Positions 31,994 to 41,292 are shown, counted from the stretch's first letter. The stretch: DNA of 41,619 nt from Bacteroidales bacterium (GCA_012728975.1 JAAYDZ010000015.1:1-41619); one strand, 5' to 3'. The notes: generated by a model from the sequence alone, not told the origin. A program made the numbers and translations.

Positions 31994-32531
31994 CATTGAT
32001 GATTATAATCTGGTAGTTGCAGCCCGAGATGGTGACCAGAAAGCATTTGCTGCCTTATATGACAAATATCGCAGCGCATTGCTGGCATTCCTGCTCAAAT
32101 ATGTCTCTATCACTGAAGATGCCGAAGACATCTGCCAGAGGAGTTTCGAGAAGGCATTTATGAATATCAACAGGTACAATCCTCAATATGCATTCTCCAC
32201 ATGGCTCTATATCATAGCCCAGAATGAGGCAATAGATCATATTCGTAAGGCTCGAAATGCACTCAAATCCGTCTCTCTAAGCGGAGGTGAAGCCGACTTG
32301 CGGGACACCTCTGCCACATATAGCCCTGAAGAAATAGTGATACTAAAACAGGATATGGATCATTTTACATCCCGGATCCTCAACCTACCTGAAAAATATC
32401 GCGAAGTGGCTATACTGAGGTTTCTACGTGATTACGCTTACGAAGAGATTGCAAACGAACTTCAACTTACCCTAGGTGCGGTCAAGACCAGAATCAATCG
32501 TGCTAAAAAGATTTTAAGGGAAACAATTTAG
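31965..32531 (+). CDS. RNA polymerase sigma factor, ECF-like sigma-70 family
   Basis: A 188-aa sigma factor: region 2 (about 25-95: YDKYRSALLAFLLKYVSITEDAEDICQRSFEKAFMNINRY...STWLYIIAQNEAIDHIRKAR) and region 4 (about 135-185: LNLPEKYREVAILRFLRDYAYEEIANELQLTLGAVKTRINRAKK). There is no sigma-1.1 region and no anti-sigma gene nearby. The start overlaps the polA tail by 29 bp, and no usable later ATG exists, so the overlap is real. rsmG follows after 4 bp. Regulon unknown. Being locked into an operon with core genes polA and rsmG suggests constitutive availability, with activity controlled in some other way (inference). Confidence 0.9.
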   Translation: MAKIGSKHISIDDYNLVVAARDGDQKAFAALYDKYRSALLAFLLKYVSITEDAEDICQRSFEKAFMNINRYNPQYAFSTWLYIIAQNEAIDHIRKARNALKSVSLSGGEADLRDTSATYSPEEIVILKQDMDHFTSRILNLPEKYREVAILRFLRDYAYEEIANELQLTLGAVKTRINRAKKILRETI

Positions 32532-32535
32532 GAGA

Positions 32536-33153
32536 ATGGATAGGATATTACGATATTTTCCTGATCTTTCACAACTTCAGAAAGAGAGATTTGCAGCACT
32601 CGAGGGTCTCTATGTAGAATGGAATTCTAAGATAAATGTGATTTCGAGAAGGGACATCGGTTCATTTATCACTCATCACGTATTGCACAGCCTCTCCATA
32701 GGTAAAACTGCATTATTCGCTTCCGGCGAATCCGTTCTAGATCTCGGTACCGGAGGAGGATTTCCCGGCATTCCGCTTGCCATACTCTTTCCGGAAACAA
32801 AATTTACTCTTTGTGATTCCATAGGCAAAAAAATCAGAGTAGCCCAAACTGTGGCACAATCACTCGGTCTGGGAAATGTCAGATGTGTCAATAGCAGAGC
32901 CGAGAGTATCGGTGAAAGTTTCGACTATGTGGTATCACGTGCCGTTGCACGTCTCAGGGAACTTTATCCCTGGATAAAGGACTCATACCGCAAATACATT
33001 ATCTGTTTAAAAGGCGGCGATCTGCAGGAGGAAATTAGGGAATTTCAAAAAGGTTGTCGCGTTAAAGAAGAGCGAATCGTTGTCTTAGATATCCCCATTT
33101 TTTTCAATGAAGCCTATTTTGTCGGAAAAAAGATTGTTATTATCTCCCGATAA
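32536..33153 (+). CDS. rsmG: 16S rRNA (guanine527-N7)-methyltransferase
   Basis: A 205-aa SAM-dependent methyltransferase that modifies G527 of 16S rRNA. The SAM motif is VLDLGTGGGFPGIPLAI, with VEWNSKINVISRRD upstream and the SRAVARLRELYPWIKD motif; the family signatures are complete. It lies 4 bp after the sigma factor gene in the polA unit. An independent promoter for rpmH follows. Confidence 0.94.
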   Translation: MDRILRYFPDLSQLQKERFAALEGLYVEWNSKINVISRRDIGSFITHHVLHSLSIGKTALFASGESVLDLGTGGGFPGIPLAILFPETKFTLCDSIGKKIRVAQTVAQSLGLGNVRCVNSRAESIGESFDYVVSRAVARLRELYPWIKDSYRKYIICLKGGDLQEEIREFQKGCRVKEERIVVLDIPIFFNEAYFVGKKIVIISR

Positions 33154-33154
33154 A

Positions 33155-33185
33155 TTTGTATTTTGAAACAAAAACATTACCTTTG
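33155..33185 (+). promoter_or_regulatory. rpmH promoter (TTTG-N19-TACCTTTG)
   Basis: TTTG 33155-33158, 19 bp, TACCTTTG 33178-33185, perfect spacing; 36-nt leader to the ATG at 33222. Confidence 0.8.
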
Positions 33186-33221
33186 CACTCCCATTTTCGA
33201 TAAATAATAAAATAATAAATA

Positions 33222-33374
33222 ATGAAACGTACATTTCAACCCTCACAGCGAAAAAGACGCAATAAACACGGATTTCGTGAGCGCATGTCCACTCCGAACG
33301 GACGCCGTGTGCTGGCAGCACGCCGCCGTCGTGGACGCAAGAAACTTTCCGTATCGTCAGAGGAACTCTGGTAG
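33222..33374 (+). CDS. rpmH: 50S ribosomal protein L34
   Basis: Read by hand: a 50-aa basic protein ([20 protein letters not shown]...) with the L34 hallmarks [32 protein letters not shown] and a slightly longer acidic tail SSEELW. It has its own consensus promoter and terminator. In many bacteria rpmH sits beside rnpA and dnaA; here it stands alone between rsmG and mqnE. Confidence 0.95.
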   Translation: MKRTFQPSQRKRRNKHGFRERMSTPNGRRVLAARRRRGRKKLSVSSEELW

Positions 33375-33401
33375 CATTTGAAATACGGTTTAAAAAGAGA
33401 T

Positions 33402-33430
33402 ATAGACTGACTCAGGTCGGTCTATTTTTC
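33402..33430 (+). terminator. Rho-independent terminator after rpmH
   Basis: ATAGACTGAC (33402-33411) pairs with GTCGGTCTAT (33416-33425; one G-T) over a 4-nt loop TCAG, followed by TTTTC. mqnE begins 11 bp further on, so mqnE needs read-through or its own promoter, which is not visible. Confidence 0.82.
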
Positions 33431-33440
33431 ATTATGAAGA

Positions 33441-34502
33441 ATGGTCTGCATGGAGCACAATTCACACAGATACGAGTTTGACCAGCTGTTGGAACTCTAT
33501 TCCGCCGATCTGGAGCAACTTCGCGCACTTGTACTGGCAGAGCGTGAGGTTAGATATGGACGTACCATCTTTTTCAACCGTAATTTCCATATCGAGCCGA
33601 GTAACGTATGTATCCACAGATGCAGGTTCTGCTCTTACAGACGCGACAACGAAGAGCATCCCGGTGCCTGGAGCATGGACCTCGACCAAATTAGGGAGTA
33701 TTGTCTGCAAAAGTACAGTACAGGCATAACTGAAGTACACATCGTGGGTAGTGTGCATCCGGAGAGGGATTTCGAATACTACAGATCCATAATTTCGATG
33801 GTGAGAGGAATACTGCCACAAGAGGTTGCAATCAAGGCCTACTCAGCAGTGGAAATTGATGATATGAGCACTTCATCAGGACTCAGTATAGAGCAAGTGC
33901 TTACGCAACTGAAAGAGGTCGGACTAGACGCTCTTCCTGGAGGCGGAGCTGAGATCTTTGATAATTCTGTCAGAGAGCAAATATGTCCCGACAAGACCTC
34001 CGCAGAGCGCTATCTGGAGATTCACCGCGCCGCTCACAAATTAGGGATCTCCAGCAACTGTACAATGCTATTCGGCCACATTGAAAGCAGGGAACACAGG
34101 ATTGCTCATATGCTAAAACTGCGAGAACTTCAGGAGGAAACAGGAGGATTCAATGCATTTATACCCCTAAAATACTCCTGCGCCAACAACTCCCTTTCGG
34201 AACTTGGAGAAGTCTCAAAGGAGGAAATACTGCGCACAATTGCGATTTCGCGCCTTGCGCTGGATAACATTCCCCATATAAAAGCCTACTGGCCCATGCT
34301 TGGTAAGAAAACCAGTATACTTGCAATGGAATATGGTGCAGACGATATGGACGGTACGATAGAGGATAGCACCAAAATTTACAGCATGGCGGGTGCAGAG
34401 GAACAGCAACCTGCACTTGCTGTAGCTGAGCTTAGAGAACTCGCGCTCTCCTCAGGATTTCACATTGCAGAAAGAGACAGTTTTTACAAAATTATTTCTT
34501 AA
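33441..34502 (+). CDS. mqnE: Aminofutalosine synthase (radical SAM), futalosine menaquinone pathway
   Basis: A 353-aa radical-SAM enzyme of the MqnE/MqnC/CofH group. The 4Fe-4S triad CxxxCxxC is Cys57, Cys61, Cys64 in HIEPSNVCIHRCRFCSY. Other features are GGGAEIFDNSVREQI, LFGHIESREHRI, GGFNAFIPL and YGADDMDGTI, which favour MqnE (aminofutalosine synthase) over MqnC. It converts 3-[(1-carboxyvinyl)oxy]benzoate plus SAM to aminofutalosine. It implies anaerobic or facultative respiration with menaquinone. It begins the unit mqnE-PASTA protein-rluD. The MqnE/MqnC assignment is the only doubtful point. Confidence 0.88.
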   Translation: MVCMEHNSHRYEFDQLLELYSADLEQLRALVLAEREVRYGRTIFFNRNFHIEPSNVCIHRCRFCSYRRDNEEHPGAWSMDLDQIREYCLQKYSTGITEVHIVGSVHPERDFEYYRSIISMVRGILPQEVAIKAYSAVEIDDMSTSSGLSIEQVLTQLKEVGLDALPGGGAEIFDNSVREQICPDKTSAERYLEIHRAAHKLGISSNCTMLFGHIESREHRIAHMLKLRELQEETGGFNAFIPLKYSCANNSLSELGEVSKEEILRTIAISRLALDNIPHIKAYWPMLGKKTSILAMEYGADDMDGTIEDSTKIYSMAGAEEQQPALAVAELRELALSSGFHIAERDSFYKIIS

Positions 34503-34511
34503 CTTCGCAAT

Positions 34512-35300
34512 ATGAAAATCAATTGGATTGTACGCAATATTCTGCTAGCCATCGGCATTATAGCCGCCATTATCATCATAACTTTCGGCTCGCTAAACAT
34601 CATTACACGACACAATAGGGAGCTGACTGTTCCCGACTTTACAAATATGTCCCTTGAGGACGCCCATAATCTTGCGGAAAAACGCGATGTACGTCTCGAA
34701 GTCACCGACTCGGTATTTGTCAAACGCCTTGGAAGAGGGTTTATCTATTCACAGAATCCGGTTGCAGGCAGTAAAGTCAAGAAAGGCCGGCGTATCCTGA
34801 TTACCATCAATGCCATCAATCCCCAGATGGTGGAAATGCCCTCTCTTGTGGGTTTTTCTCTTAGACAGGCTTATACCGAACTCACCTCTAAAGGACTCAG
34901 CATCGGATCGCTCATATATGTCGAAGACATCGCTACCAATAATGTGCTGGAACAGCGATATCAAGGCAAACCCGTCTCTCCAAAGACGCTTCTCGAAAGT
35001 GAAAGTGAGATTGACCTCCTGCTCGGACTCAATCCTGAGGATTCCCAGACCTATATCCCGCATCTTACAGGTTATACATATCAAGTTGCAAAGGATTATA
35101 TCATAGACAACTCTCTCAATGTGGGTCTTGTAAGATTTGACGAGACTGTTACCAGCTATTCCGACTCCCTTGACGCGGTGGTTTACAGCCAGTCTCCGGC
35201 ATTCTCGGAATCACTTCCCTTTGTGTGCGGTACAAAAGTGAGCATATATCTCACAAAAGACCAGTCCAAATTATCAGCCAAACAGGAAAGAAATGAATGA
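34512..35300 (+). CDS. PASTA domain-containing membrane protein
   Basis: A 262-aa protein with a short cytoplasmic start, one membrane helix (about 9-30, ILLAIGIIAAIIIITFGSL) and three PASTA domains (about 38-105, 107-175, 180-253; each begins with a V/M/I-P-x-[LF]-x-G/N-type strand such as VPDFTNMSLEDAHNLA). PASTA domains bind peptidoglycan or muropeptides in Ser/Thr kinases and PBPs; here they stand without a kinase or transpeptidase domain, so it may be a cell-wall sensor or scaffold protein. It lies 9 bp after mqnE and overlaps rluD by 8 bp. Confidence 0.88.
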   Translation: MKINWIVRNILLAIGIIAAIIIITFGSLNIITRHNRELTVPDFTNMSLEDAHNLAEKRDVRLEVTDSVFVKRLGRGFIYSQNPVAGSKVKKGRRILITINAINPQMVEMPSLVGFSLRQAYTELTSKGLSIGSLIYVEDIATNNVLEQRYQGKPVSPKTLLESESEIDLLLGLNPEDSQTYIPHLTGYTYQVAKDYIIDNSLNVGLVRFDETVTSYSDSLDAVVYSQSPAFSESLPFVCGTKVSIYLTKDQSKLSAKQERNE

Positions 35301-36351
35301 CCTGCCGACTGATCCAGATTTACTCCAGGATGAGGAGCAGGAGATGTTTGAGCATTACCGCTTTGAGGCGGAAAAGGGCCTGACACCACTTCGTGTTGAC
35401 AAGTTTATAACTAACCGGATGGAGCAAACCTCCCGGCACCGTATCCAACTGGCAATCAATGCGGGGTATGTGCTGGTGAATGACTATATTATCAAGGCCA
35501 ACTACAAAGTCAAACCGCTTGACGTGGTCACTATTATGATGCCATATCAGAGACGCGGCTTTGAAGTGCTTCCTGAACCTATTCCACTGAATATTCTCTA
35601 TGAAGATGAGGACCTGCTTGTAATAAACAAACCTCCGGGGCTGGTGGTGCATCCCGGTCGCGGTCATGCAAGCGGCACTCTGGTTAATGCGCTGGCCTAT
35701 CATTTAGGCATTTCACCGAATGCAGATCAGAGCGATGAAAGAATGGGGGTGCTGGTACACCGTATAGACAAAGAGACATCCGGACTACTTGTCGTGGCAA
35801 AGAATGAGGATGCTCAATTCCATCTGACAAAACAGTTTTTCGACCGTACGGTACAGCGCAAATATGTGGCACTGGTTTGGGGCAACGTTCAACAAGATAG
35901 TGGCACAATAGAGGGGAATATCGGAAGAGACCCCAATGACAGACTCAAATTCAAGGTATTTTCCGATGAAGAACAGGGAAAGCCTTCAATCACCCACTAT
36001 AAAGTAATTGAACGCTTCGGATATGTAACAATGGTGGAGTGTATTCTTGAAACAGGACGTACGCATCAGATACGTGTCCACATGAACCATATCGGCCATC
36101 CGCTCTTCAATGATGAGCGCTATGGCGGTGACAGGATTTTAAAAGGTACGGTCTATAACAAATACAAACAATTTATAGATAATTGTTTTGCTCTATTGCC
36201 ACGTCAGGCACTTCACGCAAAGACATTGGGATTTGTGCATCCACGCACAGGCCTGGAGATGCTTTTCGACTCCCCTATCCCTTCAGATATGCTCGATTTG
36301 ATCGAAAAATGGCGCAAATATGCCGGAGTTCGCGAACTCGAAGAGGATTAA
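35293..36351 (+). CDS. rluD: RluD-family pseudouridine synthase
   Basis: A 352-aa pseudouridine synthase with an N-terminal S4 domain (LRVDKFITNRM...GYVLVNDYIIKANYKVKP) and the catalytic motif HRIDKETSGLLVVAKN (catalytic Asp). RTHQIRVHMNHIGHPLFND is the third conserved block. In E. coli RluD modifies 23S rRNA U1911, U1915 and U1917; RluA/RluC types are possible, but the S4 domain and length favour RluD. It overlaps the PASTA gene's end by 8 bp. Thirty-six bases separate its stop from the convergent barrel protein gene, without a hairpin. Confidence 0.9.
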   Translation: MNDLPTDPDLLQDEEQEMFEHYRFEAEKGLTPLRVDKFITNRMEQTSRHRIQLAINAGYVLVNDYIIKANYKVKPLDVVTIMMPYQRRGFEVLPEPIPLNILYEDEDLLVINKPPGLVVHPGRGHASGTLVNALAYHLGISPNADQSDERMGVLVHRIDKETSGLLVVAKNEDAQFHLTKQFFDRTVQRKYVALVWGNVQQDSGTIEGNIGRDPNDRLKFKVFSDEEQGKPSITHYKVIERFGYVTMVECILETGRTHQIRVHMNHIGHPLFNDERYGGDRILKGTVYNKYKQFIDNCFALLPRQALHAKTLGFVHPRTGLEMLFDSPIPSDMLDLIEKWRKYAGVRELEED

Positions 36352-36387
36352 GAACACGACATTCCAAAATTACACCCTTGAAAGTCA

Positions 36388-39291
36388 CTATCGGCGCATA
36401 CCTCCACCATGCCCCCTACCCATACCTCTACCGGGACCACCCATACGGCCGCCCATGGGTTGGTTGCCGAAAGTACCAAAACGATAGGTTAGATTTACAA
36501 TCAAATATCTGCCAAGAGTATTGTTGCGGGTATCCTGGACAAAGTTATCCGTTGTGTTACGATAGGTGTTCCTGGACTGATTGAGAATGTCATAGCATTT
36601 GACACTGATTGTCAGGTTTTTGAGAATCTGCCGACTGATCTCGGCATTCCACACTAAGGTAGGCTCGTTGTAGCCCTCTTCATAACCATAGTAGAATGTA
36701 TATCTGCAATCAGTCGCAAAATTGACAATATTGGGAATATTAGCTATAACATTGGCGTTGACATTGTTGGTCCATGTAGGTCTCACATTCTCCGATGTAA
36801 TGGTGTACCAGGCCTGAGAATAGCGAACATTTCCACCAACAGATACCTCAAAAATGTCGTCTCGATAGACAAATCTAAGGTTTTCGGAGAATGAAAGATT
36901 CTGGTATTCGTTCTCTTCAAAATTGTTCACATTGAGAAATGTTGAAGGATCGTCAATATCAAGCAATTCATCTTTACCAACAAAGCTGACTCCGGTAGAG
37001 TAATTTACGTTAAAAAAGGACATAACGGAGAATTTACTCTTTGCTATCGGTGAGTTGAAAGTCACTCTTGCATTTGTGGAGAATGTGCCTTTGTCATTGT
37101 TCATCGGAATAGTGTACTGCACGCCTTTTTTGTCATACCAACTGGCATTGACAATATTTTTCTGGTTATAGTTGAAATCGGCATTGACCATAAGCGAAGA
37201 AAATGTCTGCACATTGTTCTTGTTATACATCATATTGAGCCTGTGCGAGAAAGAGGGGTCTAGATAAGGATTTCCGAGGGTTACTCTCTGGGGATTGGAG
37301 TTATCAGGTACGGTCTGCAACTGAGTAATTGAAGGCTGACTGGTACGTCCCCTGTATCTGAATCTCAACATCTCATAGTCGCTGAAATTGAAATCAACTC
37401 TGGCGTTCGGAGCCCAGTTGACCACTTTCCGATCAATGGTAGTGGATTGTCCACCCACCTCGGTAACATTGATGGTTCTTGAGGGTTGAGCTGTAGCACC
37501 TATGGTAATGCTATATTTATCCTCCTGCTTCATAAGATTGATGCCGGCCCTCTGCAACATAGATTCGTTGGTTATATCGTTGGTATAATCATGATTGATC
37601 ACTGCGCCGGTCTCAAAATCGTCGTAAGTAGTCTTATAGGAGTTCCTATAGTTGTAATCGTAGGAGTATGTAGCCTCGGCAAAGAAGTTTCTGCCAAGAG
37701 GCTCTGTATATGAGAGACGGGCACCTGCTCCATATGATTTAGCAGACTGGTGGTAGAACTGGTCCACTACAGATGAGTCAGCCAGTACATTATCTCTGTA
37801 AGAGTTAGTCAGAGAGCGGTTGATACCGTCCATCTGATTGTTGGAAAAATCGTAGTCAATATTGATGGAGATAGTTCTTCCGGGCTTACCCAGACGCTGT
37901 CTGAAAAGGAGAAAACCTCTTGCGGTCTGATTTGAATTCTCACCTGTTGAAAGACTATAACCGTCATTAATCTTGGATCTCTGTCCGGAAGCGGAAATAT
38001 TATCGGTTGCAAAATCCGAACGCTCCTCAAAATCACCGATACCGAAGTTGAATTGGGGTTGAAACAGAATTGATGTCTGATCTGAAATCTTCCAATCCGC
38101 ACGTGCCCCAAATCTATGTCCATAGGTGTTGGTGATACTGTAACCGTCATCAGTAGCAAAGAGGGATGTACCATCCTGTTTGAATGTGGTCTTTGCAGTA
38201 CTCTCCTCAACGACTCTTTCGTTGCCGTTAAACATATAATTGCCTGTCAATTCAGACTTATTGTCAAATGTTTTGCCTCCGTTCAGGCCTGCCATATAGG
38301 AGGTGGAGATACCATTACGACCTCCCCATCCGCCACGCATTCCGCCACCACGCATGCCACCGCCACGCATGCCTCCCATCATACTTCCGGCAAGATCATT
38401 GAAACCACGGTTGTTCGTATTGTTGGCATTGCCGATAAAGGCAATGTGGTCACTCTCAGAAAATTTGGCTATCATAGTAGCTCCCTGAAAGCGGAAATCA
38501 TTCTTTATAGCTACACCATCATCGTCTTTGCCACGTACGTCACTACCACCACCCGCCATGATGTTACCAAACCAACCATTCATCATTCCCTTCATAACAC
38601 TAAGGTCTATGATCGTCTCTTCTTCACCGTCATCAATGCCGGTAAACTCTGCCTGCTCCGACTGTTTATCCACTACCCTTACCTTTTCAATAATCTTCGC
38701 AGGAAGATTCTTACTGGCAAGCTGAGGATCATCCAGGAAAAAAGTCCTGCCGTCAATGGTGATTTTCTTGATCTCCTTACCATTTGCTGTGATTGTACCG
38801 TCTGATGAGACTTCAATACCGGGGAGACGCTTGAGAATATCCTCAAGGGTTTCGTTATCGGTAACTCTCATCAATCCTATATTGTGCTCGATGGTGTCTT
38901 TTTTAATGACAATGGGATTTCCAAGGTCGGTAACTGTTGCACCTTCGAGAAAATGGACCTCAACATTCATCTTTTTCGTTCCCAGATCGATATTCTTGTC
39001 CACGATAATTGTATCCTGATAGGGCACATACCCCATAAGTTCGCCTTTTATGTAATAGTTTCCGGGCCTTACACCTTTAATCTCAGCAAGACCTTTCTCA
39101 TTTGTAAGAACATATTTGTAAGCTTGATCAGAACCCTCCGCGGTGAGGGATACTGTTGCAAATTCAACTCCGGCTCCAGTTTCAACATCAGTCAAGGTAA
39201 CCTTTACCGTAAACCCTCCGCGCTGCGCGCTGAGAAGCGTCGGAAACAAGAGTAAAACAAATGTGACCGCCTTAAAAAGTTTATTTTTCAT
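36388..39291 (-). CDS. Outer membrane beta-barrel protein (TonB-receptor-like, carboxypeptidase-regulatory N-domain)
   Basis: A 967-aa outer-membrane protein; the ATG at 39291 (MKNKLFKAVTFVLLLFPTLLSAQ) gives a clean signal peptide, while the longer frame begins with TTG. Residues about 24-100 form a carboxypeptidase-regulatory-like beta domain, about 110-240 a plug-like domain (NETLEDILKRLPGIEV, KKITIDGRTFFLDDP), then a long barrel of OMP_b-brl_3 type ending at the C-terminus. Two Gly/Arg/Met-rich stretches are odd: 304-326 (GGMRGGGMRGGG-like) and the last about 30 residues (GGRMGGPGRGMGRGHGGGMRR). It probably imports or exports a bulky nutrient or takes part in protein secretion. No SusD partner is near, so it is not a canonical polysaccharide utilisation locus. 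Confidence 0.88.
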   Translation of the reverse strand: MKNKLFKAVTFVLLLFPTLLSAQRGGFTVKVTLTDVETGAGVEFATVSLTAEGSDQAYKYVLTNEKGLAEIKGVRPGNYYIKGELMGYVPYQDTIIVDKNIDLGTKKMNVEVHFLEGATVTDLGNPIVIKKDTIEHNIGLMRVTDNETLEDILKRLPGIEVSSDGTITANGKEIKKITIDGRTFFLDDPQLASKNLPAKIIEKVRVVDKQSEQAEFTGIDDGEEETIIDLSVMKGMMNGWFGNIMAGGGSDVRGKDDDGVAIKNDFRFQGATMIAKFSESDHIAFIGNANNTNNRGFNDLAGSMMGGMRGGGMRGGGMRGGWGGRNGISTSYMAGLNGGKTFDNKSELTGNYMFNGNERVVEESTAKTTFKQDGTSLFATDDGYSITNTYGHRFGARADWKISDQTSILFQPQFNFGIGDFEERSDFATDNISASGQRSKINDGYSLSTGENSNQTARGFLLFRQRLGKPGRTISINIDYDFSNNQMDGINRSLTNSYRDNVLADSSVVDQFYHQSAKSYGAGARLSYTEPLGRNFFAEATYSYDYNYRNSYKTTYDDFETGAVINHDYTNDITNESMLQRAGINLMKQEDKYSITIGATAQPSRTINVTEVGGQSTTIDRKVVNWAPNARVDFNFSDYEMLRFRYRGRTSQPSITQLQTVPDNSNPQRVTLGNPYLDPSFSHRLNMMYNKNNVQTFSSLMVNADFNYNQKNIVNASWYDKKGVQYTIPMNNDKGTFSTNARVTFNSPIAKSKFSVMSFFNVNYSTGVSFVGKDELLDIDDPSTFLNVNNFEENEYQNLSFSENLRFVYRDDIFEVSVGGNVRYSQAWYTITSENVRPTWTNNVNANVIANIPNIVNFATDCRYTFYYGYEEGYNEPTLVWNAEISRQILKNLTISVKCYDILNQSRNTYRNTTDNFVQDTRNNTLGRYLIVNLTYRFGTFGNQPMGGRMGGPGRGMGRGHGGGMRR
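38311..38382 (-). repeat. Gly/Met/Arg codon repeat in the barrel protein
   Basis: The DNA encoding MMGGMRGGGMRGGGMRGGW has near-tandem 15-bp GGTGGCATGCGTG-like units, a possible slippage site. It lies in a probable extracellular loop or at the plug-barrel junction. Confidence 0.6.
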
Positions 39292-39382
39292 ATGGTAGTA
39301 TTTTTTTAACAAATCTTATCCAAGAAAGATTATCAACTTGTTAATATAGACTTGAAAAATGGGCAAAGGTTAAATCAGGAAC

Positions 39383-39952
39383 TCACTTTTTTACCCTAGA
39401 CTGATGTGCATCAATAAAGGATTTCCATGTAGAAGAGGCAGAAACATCTACAAGTGGGTTTGTAAGCTGGTAGAAATGGCACATGGCGATGGCAAGTGCA
39501 TCCGATGCATCCAGAAATGAACTTTCCATCTTTATTCCAAGGGTTTTTTCCATCAAGATTCTAACCTGTTCCTTCGATGCGTCTCCGCGACCCGTTATTG
39601 CCATTTTGACCTTCCTCGGGGCATATTCAGACACGGGAATGCCACGATGAAGAGCCGCCGCGATAGCGGAGCCCTGAGCACGACCGAGTTTGAGCATAAC
39701 TTGTGGATTCTTGCCGTAGAATGGAGCTTCGATAGCAAGATCATCAGGGGCGTACTTATCCATAAGTTCCCCTATTTCCTTAAAAATGCGTCTTAACTTA
39801 AGGAAATGATCCTTCTCCTTGCGCAGGTCGATCACTCCCATATCCACGTAATGTACCTTCCTTTTGTCAACAAGAATGACCCCATAGCCCAAAATAGAGG
39901 TACCGGGGTCAACTCCCATAATTATTCTTTGTGGATTTTCCGTCTTTGTCAT
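39383..39952 (-). CDS. ruvC: Crossover junction endodeoxyribonuclease (Holliday junction resolvase)
   Basis: A 189-aa nuclease that cleaves Holliday junctions. The acidic active-site residues are visible: Asp15 in MGVDPGTSILGYG, the Glu in AIEAPFYGKNPQVMLKLGRAQG, and the Asp pair in SFLDASDALAIAMCHFY. Its start overlaps the serS stop by one base (TAATG), so the two are coupled. No ruvA or ruvB is nearby. Confidence 0.95.
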   Translation of the reverse strand: MTKTENPQRIIMGVDPGTSILGYGVILVDKRKVHYVDMGVIDLRKEKDHFLKLRRIFKEIGELMDKYAPDDLAIEAPFYGKNPQVMLKLGRAQGSAIAAALHRGIPVSEYAPRKVKMAITGRGDASKEQVRILMEKTLGIKMESSFLDASDALAIAMCHFYQLTNPLVDVSASSTWKSFIDAHQSRVKK

Positions 39953-41226
39953 TATCCTATGATGTCGAAACCTGTGTATTTGCGCAATACCTCAGGCACT
40001 ACAATCTTACCATCGGGGGTCTGGTTATTCTCTATTATAGCTGCAAGAATTCTCGGCAAGGCAAGAGCACTGCCATTGAGAGTATGGGCAAGCTGCGATT
40101 TACCCTCTTCATCCTTATATCTGAGTTTGAGACGATTGGACTGATAAGACTCGAAATTGGAAACCGAGCTTACCTCAAGCCATCTCTGCTGTGCCGCCGA
40201 CCACACCTCAAAATCGTAGGTTAAGGCAGAAGTGAAGCCCATATCCCCACCACAAAGCCGCACGATCCGATATGGAAGAGCTAGAGCTTGTACCAAAGAT
40301 TCAACATGGAACACCATCTTATCAAGCGCTGCATAGGAATTTTCCGGAAGCTCAATACGTACAATTTCTACTTTGTCAAATTGGTGCAGACGGTTGAGGC
40401 CTCTCACATCCTTGCCATAAGAACCGGCTTCACGGCGCCAGCAGGGAGTATATGCAGTTATCTTTATCGGGAAATCGGAATCCTGCAGGATGACATCACG
40501 ATAGATATTAGTCAATGGAACCTCAGCAGTCGGAATTAAATAGAAGCCGTCAATTGTGATGTGGTACATCTGACCCTCCTTATCGGGAAGTTGTCCTGTA
40601 CCAAAGCCTGACTCTTCATTGACAATATATGGGGGTTGATACTCAACATAACCTGCGGCGGAATTGCGCTCAAGGAAAAAGGAGATAAGTGCTCTCTGAA
40701 TCACGGCGCCCGCACCTTTGTAAAGGGGAAATCCTGCACCAGTCAGCTTTACCCCAAGGTCAAAATCGATAATATCCAGCTCCTTGACCAGTTCCCAGTG
40801 AGGTTTGGGACTCTCTCCCAAATTGGGCATAACACCCCCCTGACGCACAATAACATTATCTTCCGCTGTACAGCCCTCAGGCACTAGTGAGGAAGGGAGG
40901 TTGGGAAGAAGTACCAGCCGGTCATCCTGCTCCTGCTGTGCAGCAGACATCTCCTCCTCCAGAGCTCTGGAGCGCTCCTTAAGAGAAGCCACCTCCAATT
41001 TAATCCGGTCTGCCTCATCACGATTACCTTCTTTCATAAGTTTACCGATTTCAGATGCTTTAATCTTCTGCTGTGCAAGGCAGGAATCCAGTTCCTGCTG
41101 TGCCGAACGACGCTTTTTGTCCAGTTCTATGATATCGTAAACAATCTCTTTTGCATCGAAGTGCTTGACTGCAAGGCGTTCGATTACAAATTCGGGCTGC
41201 TCCCTTAAAAGTTTTAATGTCAACAT
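39952..41226 (-). CDS. serS: Seryl-tRNA synthetase
   Basis: A 424-aa class II synthetase charging tRNA-Ser. I use the ATG at 41226 (MLTLKLLREQPEFVIERLAVKHFD); the longer open frame upstream runs through the rpmA terminator and serS promoter and is not coding. Residues about 30-105 are the tRNA-binding coiled coil, followed by the catalytic core with CWRREAGSYGKDVRGLNRLHQFDKVE (motif 2) and LNGSALALPRILAAIIENNQ (motif 3). It is coupled to ruvC. Its promoter -7 element lies in the 3' flank of the rpmA terminator. Confidence 0.97.
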   Translation of the reverse strand: MLTLKLLREQPEFVIERLAVKHFDAKEIVYDIIELDKKRRSAQQELDSCLAQQKIKASEIGKLMKEGNRDEADRIKLEVASLKERSRALEEEMSAAQQEQDDRLVLLPNLPSSLVPEGCTAEDNVIVRQGGVMPNLGESPKPHWELVKELDIIDFDLGVKLTGAGFPLYKGAGAVIQRALISFFLERNSAAGYVEYQPPYIVNEESGFGTGQLPDKEGQMYHITIDGFYLIPTAEVPLTNIYRDVILQDSDFPIKITAYTPCWRREAGSYGKDVRGLNRLHQFDKVEIVRIELPENSYAALDKMVFHVESLVQALALPYRIVRLCGGDMGFTSALTYDFEVWSAAQQRWLEVSSVSNFESYQSNRLKLRYKDEEGKSQLAHTLNGSALALPRILAAIIENNQTPDGKIVVPEVLRKYTGFDIIG

Positions 41227-41245
41227 AAATTTATGATTTGGTATG

Positions 41246-41253
41246 CAAAGGTA
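41246..41253 (-). promoter_or_regulatory. -7 element of serS abutting the rpmA terminator
   Basis: Minus-strand TACCTTTG (41253-41246) directly follows the T-run of the rpmA terminator hairpin. Leader about 19 nt. The -33 region falls within the terminator T-run/stem. Confidence 0.65.
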
Positions 41254-41254
41254 T

Positions 41255-41292
41255 AAAAAAAGAGCCACTTCTACACGAAGCGGCTCTATTTT
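41255..41292. terminator. Bidirectional hairpin terminator after rpmA
   Basis: AGAGCC (41261-41266) pairs with GGCTCT (41282-41287), extended by CTTC/GAAG over a TACAC loop. It has A-runs on the left and TTTTT on the right, so the minus-strand transcript ends in TTTTTTT. It follows rpmA and precedes the serS promoter. Confidence 0.88.

Noticed and set aside
38116-38805. Plus-strand 229-codon frame opposite the barrel protein
   Set aside because: Antisense shadow: the minus strand encodes a signal peptide, a regulatory-like domain and a barrel in one continuous frame.
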